Shown: one piece after another, positions 34,980 to 42,076 of the stretch
Numbering within the stretch: position 1 is the stretch's first letter
How the letters are laid out: each line of letters opens with the position of its first letter
Assembly (NCBI RefSeq): GCF_002849595.1
Contig: NZ_NRQR01000011.1
Coordinates: 1-64,000 of the forward strand
DNA length: 64,000 bases
Direction of reading: 5' to 3'
Origin: Luteimonas rhizosphaerae
GTDB lineage: Bacteria > Pseudomonadota > Gammaproteobacteria > Xanthomonadales > Xanthomonadaceae
The notes under the pieces: model-generated
Database searches by the model: none
Seen by the model: only the letters and a program-made list of their open reading frames with translations
Told to the model about the DNA's origin: nothing
Made by a program: the position numbers and the translations under genes

Positions 34980-35687
34980 CTAGCGCTTGGCAGGCTTCTT
35001 CGCGGCGCGCTTCGGGGGCGGCGCGGCGGGCGCGGCGAGCCGGGTGGTTTTGCCCTGGGCGGCGCTCTCCTCGCCGTGCAGGGTGAGCAGCGAGGCCATC
35101 AGCTGTTCGTCCGCGCTCGAGCAGACGCCGAGCAGCAGCACCTCGTCGCACCCTTCGGCTGCGATGTAGGCGTGGCCCATGTTCGAGTCGATGTACACGC
35201 CTTCGCCGGTCTCGAGCACCAGGGGATCGTAGAACTCGGTGTGCACCTCCATGCGGCCTTCGAGCACGTGGATGTATTCCTCGCCGGAATGCCGCACCAG
35301 CGCGCCGAACTCGGCGATGGTCTTGGCGCGCACCCGGGTGAGTACGGGAATCATGCGTTTGCGCCGCAGTTCCGGGCACAAGTAGTAGTAGTCGTAGTTG
35401 GGCGTGGTGACGCGGATCGCGTCGTCGACGCGGCCGACGCTGCGGCGCGCGGTGACCGGGGGATCCGGCGCCTCGGCCTGCTCGGCGAACAGCTCGGACA
35501 TGCGCAGGTTGAGGCGCTGGCTGAGCTGCAGCAGCTTGTCGTAGGTCAGCGTCAGCCGGTCGTGTTCGACCTTCGACAGGGTCGACAGGGGAATGCCGGA
35601 ATGCGCGCTCATCTGCTTGAGCGTCCAGCCCTTGCGGGCGCGCAGCGCGCGCAGCAGGCCGCCGATGGTGGGGTGTGGCGCTGTCAT
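34980..35687 (-). CDS. XRE family regulator with C-terminal cupin
   Basis: A 235-residue transcription factor. The N-terminal helix-turn-helix is IGGLLRALRARKGWTLKQMS followed by GIPLSTLSKVEHDRLTLTYD (residues 8-50). The cupin sensor is at about 110-200 (HSGEEYIHVLEGRMEVHTEF, YIDSNMGHAYIAAEGCDEVL). The C-terminus is a Lys/Ala/Pro-rich tail resembling a nucleic-acid-binding tail. HTH-cupin regulators usually sense amino acids or small metabolites. It is transcribed divergently from the serine hydrolase operon, whose promoter carries the CTGATTGG inverted repeat, so it is the obvious candidate controller of both operons; this is inference. Confidence 0.88.
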   Translation of the reverse strand: MTAPHPTIGGLLRALRARKGWTLKQMSAHSGIPLSTLSKVEHDRLTLTYDKLLQLSQRLNLRMSELFAEQAEAPDPPVTARRSVGRVDDAIRVTTPNYDYYYLCPELRRKRMIPVLTRVRAKTIAEFGALVRHSGEEYIHVLEGRMEVHTEFYDPLVLETGEGVYIDSNMGHAYIAAEGCDEVLLLGVCSSADEQLMASLLTLHGEESAAQGKTTRLAAPAAPPPKRAAKKPAKR

Positions 35688-35808
35688 CCTTCTCGGGTCC
35701 GTTCGTGTTCTCTACGGGATCATCATCGCCGCAGCAGGCGACGGGTGGGAAGGCGCGGTGCCGGTCCCGGCACTGCGCACGGGCTCGACATGGGGACTTC
35801 CGGCACGG

Positions 35809-35848
35809 TTGACAATTCTCTGATTGGGATCACTATCGCCAATCAGGA
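35809..35848 (+). promoter_or_regulatory. Promoter with overlapping inverted repeat, operon 1
   Basis: A consensus TTGACA (35809-35814) is followed five bases later by CTGATTGG (35820-35827), an 11-base spacer, and its perfect complement CCAATCAG (35839-35846). The -10 region must lie within this dyad, so a bound protein would block RNA polymerase. The first 24 bases are identical to those upstream of the TonB receptor gene (42015-42038). It precedes the serine hydrolase start by 18 bases. Confidence 0.82.
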
Positions 35849-35865
35849 CAAATCGGGGCGGTGCC

Positions 35866-37893
35866 ATGCGCGTGAAACCACTATGCCTGTTCGCCGGACT
35901 GCTCGCGGCCGGCCTGGCCCTTGCGGCGCCACAGGAAGCGGCGATCCCACCCGCGCCCGCGACCGCGCCCCTGCCGACATCGGATCAACCCTCGGCGCCG
36001 CCCGCCGCGGTGACGACGGCACCCGGGGCGCCGGACGGCGCGCCGGTCCTGACGCGCGCCGATGCCGAAGCCTGGCTGGATGGTTTCTTCCCTTACGCGC
36101 TGGCGGCGGGCGACATCGCCGGCGCCGTCGTCGTGGTGGTCAAGGACGGCGAGGTGCTGCTGCAGAAGGGCTACGGCCACGCCGACATCGCCAAGGGCAC
36201 GCCGGTCGACCCCGCGGCTACGCTGTTCCGGCCGGGCTCGGTGTCCAAGCTGTTCACCTGGACGGCGGTGATGCAGCTGGTCGAGCAGGGCAAACTCGAT
36301 CTCGACGCCGACGTCAACCAGTACCTCGATTTCGAGATCCCGGCGCGCGACGGCACGCCGCTCACGCTGCGCCAGGCGATGACCCACACCACCGGCTTCG
36401 AGGAGCAGGTCCGCGCGCTGATCACCGCCGACGTCGACGAAGTGACGCCGCTCGGCGTCGCGCTGAAGCACTGGGTGCCCGAGCGCATCCATGTGCCGGG
36501 CGCCACGCCGGCCTATTCGAACTACGCGACCGCGCTGGCCGGCTACATCGTCGAGCGCGTGTCGGGCGAGTCCTTCGACGACTACGTCGAGCGCCACATC
36601 TTCCAGCCGCTGGGCATGGCGCATTCGAGCTTCCGCCAACCGCTGCCGGCACCGCTGCTGGCGGCCATGTCCGCGGGCTACGCCCAGGCATCCGACGGCG
36701 AGGCCAAGCCCTACGAATTCATCAGTCTCGCACCGGCCGGCAGTCTCGCCGCGACCGGCAGCGACATGGGCCGCTTCATGATCGCGCACCTGCAGGACGG
36801 CGCGTTCGGCGATGCGCGCATCCTCAGCGCGGACACCGCGCGGCAGATGCACGCGACCGGCCAGGCATCGGTCGGCCCGCTCAACCGGATGATGCTCGGC
36901 TTCTACGAAACCTCGGTCAACGGCCATCGCGCGATCTCGCACGGCGGCGACACGCAGTGGTTCCACAGCGACCTGCAGCTGTTCCTCGACGACGGCATCG
37001 GCCTGTTCGTGTCGATGAACAGCGCCGGGCGCGACGGCGCCACCGGCCACATCCGTTACGCCCTGTCGCGCGGCTTCGCCGACCGCTATCTGCCCGGACC
37101 GCCGGCCGCGACAGCGGGCGTGCCGGAGGCCGATGCCAAGGCGCATGCACAGCAGCTCGCCGGCACCTACACCAGCAGCCGGCGGCCCGACAGCAATTTC
37201 CTCTCGCTGGCCAACATGATCGGACCGGTCAAGGTGGCGGCGAACGACGACGGCACGATCAGCGTGGCGATGGCGACCACTGCGGGCGGCGCGCCGAAGC
37301 GCTGGCGCGAAGTCGCGCCCTACGTGTGGCAGGACACCGCCAGCACCGACCGGCTGGCGGCGGACGTCGTCGACGGCGAGGTGCTGCGTTTCAGCATGGA
37401 ACCCTATGCCCCGATCATGGTGTTCGAGCGCGTGGCGGCGTGGCGGGGGGTGGCGATGCCGCTGCTGGTCGCGAGCCTCGTCGTGCTGCTCCTGACCGTC
37501 GTCGCGTGGCCGGTGTCGGCCCTGGTCCGGCGCTACTACGGCGCGCCCTACCGGCTGACCGGCACCGACGCGCGCGCGCATCGCCTGGTGCGCATCGCCG
37601 CGCTGCTGGTGTTGCTGGCGATGGGCGCGGCGCTGGCGCTCGTCGTCGGCATGCTGAGCAAGCTGGAGATGACCAGCCCGGATACCGATGGCCTGATCAT
37701 CGCCATGCGCCTGTTCGCCACCGTGGTGCTGCCGCTCGGCGCGGCGGTCGCGGTCTGGAACGCCTGGCAGGCGCTGCGCGGCAGGCGCCGGGTGCTGGCC
37801 AAGCTGTGGGCGGTGGTGCTCGCGCTGGCCTGCCTGTTCGTGCTGTGGATCGGCGTCACCCATCACGTGATCGGCTTCGGCGCGAACTACTGA
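35866..37893 (+). CDS. Serine hydrolase (class C beta-lactamase fold) with C-terminal membrane domain
   Basis: A 675-residue protein. A signal peptide (residues 1-21) precedes a Pro/Ala-rich linker and a penicillin-binding-protein-like domain: SxxK at GSVSK (Ser125), YxN at AYSNYA (Tyr216), and an HGG triad near residue 358 (SHGGDTQWF). After residue 510 come four hydrophobic segments, an inner-membrane domain. The fold is shared by DD-peptidases, D-aminopeptidases, esterases and beta-lactamases; its operon partners (epimerase, peptide permease, D-amino-acid deacylase) favour a D-amino-acid peptidase. It is first in operon 1. The start at 35866 begins the signal peptide. Confidence 0.88.
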   Translation: MRVKPLCLFAGLLAAGLALAAPQEAAIPPAPATAPLPTSDQPSAPPAAVTTAPGAPDGAPVLTRADAEAWLDGFFPYALAAGDIAGAVVVVVKDGEVLLQKGYGHADIAKGTPVDPAATLFRPGSVSKLFTWTAVMQLVEQGKLDLDADVNQYLDFEIPARDGTPLTLRQAMTHTTGFEEQVRALITADVDEVTPLGVALKHWVPERIHVPGATPAYSNYATALAGYIVERVSGESFDDYVERHIFQPLGMAHSSFRQPLPAPLLAAMSAGYAQASDGEAKPYEFISLAPAGSLAATGSDMGRFMIAHLQDGAFGDARILSADTARQMHATGQASVGPLNRMMLGFYETSVNGHRAISHGGDTQWFHSDLQLFLDDGIGLFVSMNSAGRDGATGHIRYALSRGFADRYLPGPPAATAGVPEADAKAHAQQLAGTYTSSRRPDSNFLSLANMIGPVKVAANDDGTISVAMATTAGGAPKRWREVAPYVWQDTASTDRLAADVVDGEVLRFSMEPYAPIMVFERVAAWRGVAMPLLVASLVVLLLTVVAWPVSALVRRYYGAPYRLTGTDARAHRLVRIAALLVLLAMGAALALVVGMLSKLEMTSPDTDGLIIAMRLFATVVLPLGAAVAVWNAWQALRGRRRVLAKLWAVVLALACLFVLWIGVTHHVIGFGANY

Positions 37894-37904
37894 CGCTCCC
37901 GCGT

Positions 37905-37926
37905 GCCGGCGGCGTTGGCCGCCGGC
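37905..37926 (+). terminator. Hairpin between serine hydrolase and epimerase genes
   Basis: GCCGGCGGC pairs with GCCGCCGGC around a GTTG loop, in the 63-base gap of operon 1. No T run follows, so it is more likely an RNA stability or attenuation element than a full terminator. Confidence 0.4.
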
Positions 37927-37956
37927 GCTCCGCCCATGTCCTGACGAGGTGCGCGC

Positions 37957-38967
37957 GTGACTGCCGAGCCGGTCGAACTCGAGTTGCACAACGAACCCCT
38001 GCCGATGTCCGCGCCGTTCCGGATCGCCGGGCACGTGTTCGAGGCGATGCCGGCCACCGTGGTGACCCTGCGCGCCGGCGAGCATGTCGGACGCGGCGAA
38101 GGCGCCGGTGTGTACTACACGGGCGATCAACCGGACACGATGCTGGCCACGCTGGAGGCGATGCGGCCCCGCATCGAGGCGGGGCTCGATCGCGCGACGC
38201 TGCGCACGCTGCTGCCCGCCGGCGGCGCCCGCAATGCGCTCGACGCGGCGTTGTGGGAACTCGAAGCGCAGCGCAGCGGCGTGCCGGTCTGGCGGCTCGC
38301 CGGGCTCGAACGCGTGCGGCCGCTGCTCACCACCTTCACCGTCGGCGCCGACGCCCCCGACGTCATGGCCGATCGCGCCGCGGCCTACACGCAGGCGCGT
38401 GCGCTGAAGCTGAAGCTGACCGGCGACGCGGACCTCGACGCGGCGCGCGTCCGCGCGGTGCGCGCGCGCTGCCCGGCGGCGTGGATCGGCGTCGATGCCA
38501 ACCAGGGCTACGACGGCGCATCGCTGCCGGCCCTGCTGCCGGCGCTGCTGGAAGCGGGCGTGGCGCTGCTGGAGCAGCCCTGCGTCCGCGACCGCGAACA
38601 CGAACTCGACGGCATCGCGCGCGCACTGCCGTTCGCCGCCGACGAAAGCATCCTCGATCTCGCCGAACTCGAAGCGCGCCACCACCACTTCGACGTCATC
38701 AACATCAAGCTCGACAAGTGCGGCGGCCTGACCGAAGGGCTGCTGATGGCGCACCGCGCGCGCGCGCTCGGCAAGCAGGTCATGGTCGGCAACATGTGCG
38801 GCACCAGTCTGGCGGCGGCGCCCGCGTTCGTGCTCGGCCAGTTCTGCGACGTGGTGGATCTGGACGGCCCGATCTTCCTCAAACAGGACCGCACGCCGTC
38901 GGTGCGTTACAGCGACGGCCACATCTGGTGCGGCGACGAGGTCTGGGGGCCGTCGGCGACGGCATGA
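37957..38967 (+). CDS. Enolase-superfamily epimerase (dipeptide epimerase or DgcA-like N-acyl-Glu racemase)
   Basis: A 336-residue enolase-superfamily enzyme of the MLE subgroup. The catalytic lysine is in ALKLKLTGD (KxK), the metal ligands in IGVDANQGY, LLEQPC and AADESI, and the second lysine in INIKLDKCGG. The end has VMVGNMCGTSLAAAPA and VDLDGPIFLKQD, where the DxD motif is used by L-Ala-D/L-Glu epimerases to hold the substrate amino group. DgcA, which racemises N-acetyl-D-Glu, belongs to the same group; a DUF1611 (DgcN-like) gene in operon 2 makes that reading attractive. Start is GTG at 37957. Its stop overlaps the POT permease start. Confidence 0.88.
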   Translation: MTAEPVELELHNEPLPMSAPFRIAGHVFEAMPATVVTLRAGEHVGRGEGAGVYYTGDQPDTMLATLEAMRPRIEAGLDRATLRTLLPAGGARNALDAALWELEAQRSGVPVWRLAGLERVRPLLTTFTVGADAPDVMADRAAAYTQARALKLKLTGDADLDAARVRAVRARCPAAWIGVDANQGYDGASLPALLPALLEAGVALLEQPCVRDREHELDGIARALPFAADESILDLAELEARHHHFDVINIKLDKCGGLTEGLLMAHRARALGKQVMVGNMCGTSLAAAPAFVLGQFCDVVDLDGPIFLKQDRTPSVRYSDGHIWCGDEVWGPSATA

Positions 38968-40226
38968 GCAGCGTCGCCGACAAGACCTGGTTCGGTCAGC
39001 CACGCGGGCTGACGATCCTGTTCTTGACCAACATGTGGGAGCTGTTCTCCTACTACGGCATGCGCACGCTGCTGGTCTATTACATGACCAAGCAGTTGCT
39101 GTTCGCGCAGGAAAAGGCGTCCTTCATCTACGGCGCGTACACGGCGATGGCGTACTTCACGCCGATCCTCGGCGGCGCCATCGCCGACCGCTGGCTGGGC
39201 AAGCGCAACGCGGTGATCATCGGCGGCAGCATCATGGCCTTCGGCCATTTCGTAATGGCGTTCGAGCCGACGTTCTACATCGCGCTGGCGACCATCGCGC
39301 TCGGCAACGGCCTGTTCCTGCCCAGCCTGCCGAGCCAGATCAACGATCTCTACGCCGCCGACGATCCCCGCCGCGGCCGCGCCTACAACGTCTACTACGT
39401 CGGCCTGAACATCGGCGGCTTCATGGCGCCGCTGGTGTGCGGCACGCTGGGCGAGGTCTACGGCTGGCACTACGGCTTCGGCGCCGCCGGCATCGGCATG
39501 TTCATCGGTCTGCTGATCTACGTGTTCGGCCGCCGCTACCTGCCGCCCGAGCCGGCGCGCGGCGTGGCGCGCGTCGTGGATGCGCAGGCGGTGCGCGGCA
39601 ACCATCGCAAGGTGTGGCTGCTGCTGCTCGGCGTCGGGATCGCGGCGACCATCTTCCGCGGTGCCTACGAGCAGGTCGGCAACACGCTGCCGCTGCTGAT
39701 CGACACCGGTGTGGACCGGGTGGTCGCAGGCTTCACCATTCCGATGACGTGGTTCCAGTCGCTCAATCCGCTGCTGGTGATCAGCATGACGCCGTTGCTG
39801 CTGCTGCACTGGCGGCGCCGCGCCGAGGCCGGACAGGAAACCGCGCCTGCGCTGCGCATGGCGATCGGCGCGCTGATCGTGGCGGGTGCCTACGTGCTGC
39901 TGGCCGCGGTGACGGCCGTCGCTGGCGACACCCGCATCGGCTGGCTGTGGCTGGTCGCGTTCTTCGTGATCCTGACGCTCGGCGAGCTCTACATCCTGCC
40001 GACCGGCCTCGGCCTGTTCGCCAGGCTCGCGCCGCCGCGACTGGGCGCGACCACGGTGGCCTCGTGGTTCCTCGCGGTCTTCAGCGGCAGTCTGCTGGCG
40101 GGCCTGGTCGGCACGCTGTGGTCGAAAGCCAGCCATTCCGGCTTCTTCCTGCTGCTCGCCGGCCTGGCCGTCGTGGCCGCCGCCTTGCTGTGGCGCCTGG
40201 ATCGCCCGATCCGCGCGCTGCGATGA
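38964..40226 (+). CDS. POT/PTR2 family proton-coupled peptide transporter
   Basis: A 420-residue major facilitator of the POT family, with about 12 hydrophobic segments. Family signatures are MWELFSYYGMRTLLVYYM in helix 1 (the E-x-x-F-Y-Y/R proton and peptide site), ILGGAIADRWLGKRNAVIIGG in the helix 2-3 loop, and GLNIGGFMAPLVCGTLGEVYG. POT proteins import di- and tripeptides with protons across the inner membrane. The start at 38964 overlaps the epimerase stop (ATGA). It would deliver dipeptides to that enzyme. Confidence 0.93.
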   Translation: MSSVADKTWFGQPRGLTILFLTNMWELFSYYGMRTLLVYYMTKQLLFAQEKASFIYGAYTAMAYFTPILGGAIADRWLGKRNAVIIGGSIMAFGHFVMAFEPTFYIALATIALGNGLFLPSLPSQINDLYAADDPRRGRAYNVYYVGLNIGGFMAPLVCGTLGEVYGWHYGFGAAGIGMFIGLLIYVFGRRYLPPEPARGVARVVDAQAVRGNHRKVWLLLLGVGIAATIFRGAYEQVGNTLPLLIDTGVDRVVAGFTIPMTWFQSLNPLLVISMTPLLLLHWRRRAEAGQETAPALRMAIGALIVAGAYVLLAAVTAVAGDTRIGWLWLVAFFVILTLGELYILPTGLGLFARLAPPRLGATTVASWFLAVFSGSLLAGLVGTLWSKASHSGFFLLLAGLAVVAAALLWRLDRPIRALR

Positions 40227-40257
40227 TCTGCTTCATCCCGCACAGGAGTTTTCCGCC

Positions 40258-41970
40258 ATGCCGCGTCTAACGCTCGCCCTGCTGCCGCTCGCCCTCGCCG
40301 CCTGCAGCACCGCGCCGGTGGTCGACAAGCCCGCGCAGTACGACCTGCTGATCCGCAACGGCCTGGTCTACGACGGCAGTGGCGCGCCGCCGCAGCGCGT
40401 CGACGTGGCCGTGCGTGGCGACCGCATCGCGGCGTTGCTGCCGCCGGGCAGCGGCGCGGCCGCCGACAAGACGCTCGACGCGCAGGGTCGCGCGGTCTCC
40501 CCGGGCTTCATCAACACCCTGAGCTGGGCGACCGAATCGCTGATCGTCGACGGCCGCGGCATCAGCGATACCAAGCAGGGCATCACCCTGGAAATGTTCG
40601 GCGAAGGCTGGTCGATGGGCCCGGTCAACGCGCGCATGAAGGCCGATGCACTCAAGCAGCAGGGCGACCTCCGCTACGACATCCCGTGGACCTCGTTCGG
40701 CGGCTACCTCGAGTTCCTCGAGCAGCGCGGCATCACGCCGAACGTCGCCTCGTTCGTCGGTGCGACCACGGTGCGCATCCACGAACTCGGCGAAGACGAC
40801 GTCACCCCGACGCCCGTGCAGCTCGCTGGCATGCAGGACGTGGTGCGCCAGGCGATGCGCGAAGGTGCGCTCGGCGTCGGCAGCTCGCTGATCTATCCGC
40901 CGGCGACGTTCGCCGACACCGCCGAACTCATTGCGCTGGCGCAGGCGGCCGCGGAATCGGGCGGGGGTTATGTCTCGCACATGCGCAGCGAGGCCGACCG
41001 CTTTCTCGAGGCGCTCGACGAGACCATCGCCATCGCCCGCGCCACCGGCCAGCGCGCCGGCGTGTACCACCTCAAGGCCGCGGGCGAGCAGAACTGGCCG
41101 AAGATGGCGCAGGCCATCGCCCGGATCGAAGCCGCGCGCGCCGAAGGCCTGCAGGTCAGCGCCGACATGTACGCCTACACCGCCGGCGGCACCGGCCTGA
41201 CCGCGAGCCTGCCGCCGTGGGTCCAGGCCGGCGGCCACGACGCGATGATCGCGCGGCTGCGCGACCCCGCCATCCGCGCGCGCGTGCTGGCGGACATGCG
41301 CGCGCCCGGCGTCGACTGGGAAAACCTGCGGCTGCTGGCGGGCTCCGACGAACGCCTGCTGCTGCTCGACTTCCGCAGCGCGGCGCTCAAGCCGCTCAGC
41401 GGCCGTACCCTGGCCGACGTCGCGCGCGAACGCGGCACCTCGCCGGAAGACACCGCGATCGACCTGATCGTCGAGGACGATTCCCGGATCGGCACCGCGT
41501 ACTTCCTGATGAGCGAAGCGAACGTCGAGCTCGGGCTGAAACAGCCGTGGGTCAGCCTGGGATCGGACGCGGAATCGTCGGCGCCCGAAGGCGTATTCCT
41601 CACGTCCAGCACGCATCCGCGCGGCTACGGCAACGTCGCGCGCTTCCTCGGGCACTACGTGCGCGACCGCAAGCTGATGCCGCTGGAGGAGGGCATCCAT
41701 CGCCTGACCGGACTGCCGGCCGCGAACTGGAAACTCGCCGATCGCGGCTGCCTGCGCCCCGGCTGCTACGCCGACATCGTGGTGTTCGACCCGGCCACGA
41801 TCATCGACCACGCGACCTACGACGCTCCCCGGCAGTACGCGGCCGGCGTCGGCGAAGTTTTCGTCAACGGCGTCCAGGTGCTGCGCGATGGCGAACACAC
41901 CGGCGCCACACCGGGGCGCGTGGTGCGCGGCCCGGGCTGGCAACCGTCGACGGCTGCCGCTGGCGAGTGA
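40258..41970 (+). CDS. N-acyl-D-amino-acid deacylase family lipoprotein
   Basis: A 570-residue amidohydrolase. The N-terminus is a lipoprotein signal (ALLPLALAACST, Cys15), so it works in the periplasm. Family marks: YDLLIRNGLVYDGSG, GRAVSPGFINTLSWATESL, EGALGVGSSLIYPPATFA, GGYVSHMRSEADRFLEALDE, VYHLKAAGEQNW, and SLGSDAESSAPEG. The usual metal HxH after PGFI reads NTL here; related exported members share this, so it need not mean loss of activity. D-aminoacylases release D-amino acids from N-acyl forms. It is last in operon 1; the conserved promoter of operon 2 follows 44 bases after its stop. Confidence 0.88.
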   Translation: MPRLTLALLPLALAACSTAPVVDKPAQYDLLIRNGLVYDGSGAPPQRVDVAVRGDRIAALLPPGSGAAADKTLDAQGRAVSPGFINTLSWATESLIVDGRGISDTKQGITLEMFGEGWSMGPVNARMKADALKQQGDLRYDIPWTSFGGYLEFLEQRGITPNVASFVGATTVRIHELGEDDVTPTPVQLAGMQDVVRQAMREGALGVGSSLIYPPATFADTAELIALAQAAAESGGGYVSHMRSEADRFLEALDETIAIARATGQRAGVYHLKAAGEQNWPKMAQAIARIEAARAEGLQVSADMYAYTAGGTGLTASLPPWVQAGGHDAMIARLRDPAIRARVLADMRAPGVDWENLRLLAGSDERLLLLDFRSAALKPLSGRTLADVARERGTSPEDTAIDLIVEDDSRIGTAYFLMSEANVELGLKQPWVSLGSDAESSAPEGVFLTSSTHPRGYGNVARFLGHYVRDRKLMPLEEGIHRLTGLPAANWKLADRGCLRPGCYADIVVFDPATIIDHATYDAPRQYAAGVGEVFVNGVQVLRDGEHTGATPGRVVRGPGWQPSTAAAGE

Positions 41971-42014
41971 CGGCACGCCTGCGGGCCACGCCTGCCGCTT
42001 ATTTTCCGGACGTG

Positions 42015-42054
42015 TTGACAATTCTCTGATTGGGATCATGATCCCTGATCAGGA
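42015..42054 (+). promoter_or_regulatory. Promoter with overlapping inverted repeat, operon 2
   Basis: TTGACA (42015-42020), then CTGATTGG (42026-42033) and, in the same register as operon 1, CTGATCAG (42045-42052). A 14-base perfect palindrome GGGATCATGATCCC lies inside. The first 24 bases equal those at 35809-35832 and ATCAGGA is also kept at the same offset. This strongly implies one regulator for both operons. It precedes the TonB receptor start by 22 bases. Confidence 0.82.
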
Positions 42055-42076
42055 TAATCGTCTGGGGAGACAACCG

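Noticed and set aside
35881-39003. Minus-strand open frame of 1040 codons
   Set aside because: It is antisense to the serine hydrolase and epimerase; composition is His/Arg/Ala-rich with no motif, typical of high-GC shadow frames.
34887-40226. Plus-strand open frame of 1779 codons spanning several genes
   Set aside because: Only the last 420 codons (from 38964) are a real protein, the POT permease. The rest is an Arg/Ala/Pro-rich shadow frame of GC-rich genes and has no domain.
40258-41970. Loss of HxH metal motif in the D-acylase
   Set aside because: The region reads PGFINTLSWA, which I recall as usual for exported members of this subfamily, so it is not evidence for a dead enzyme. The other blocks are intact.
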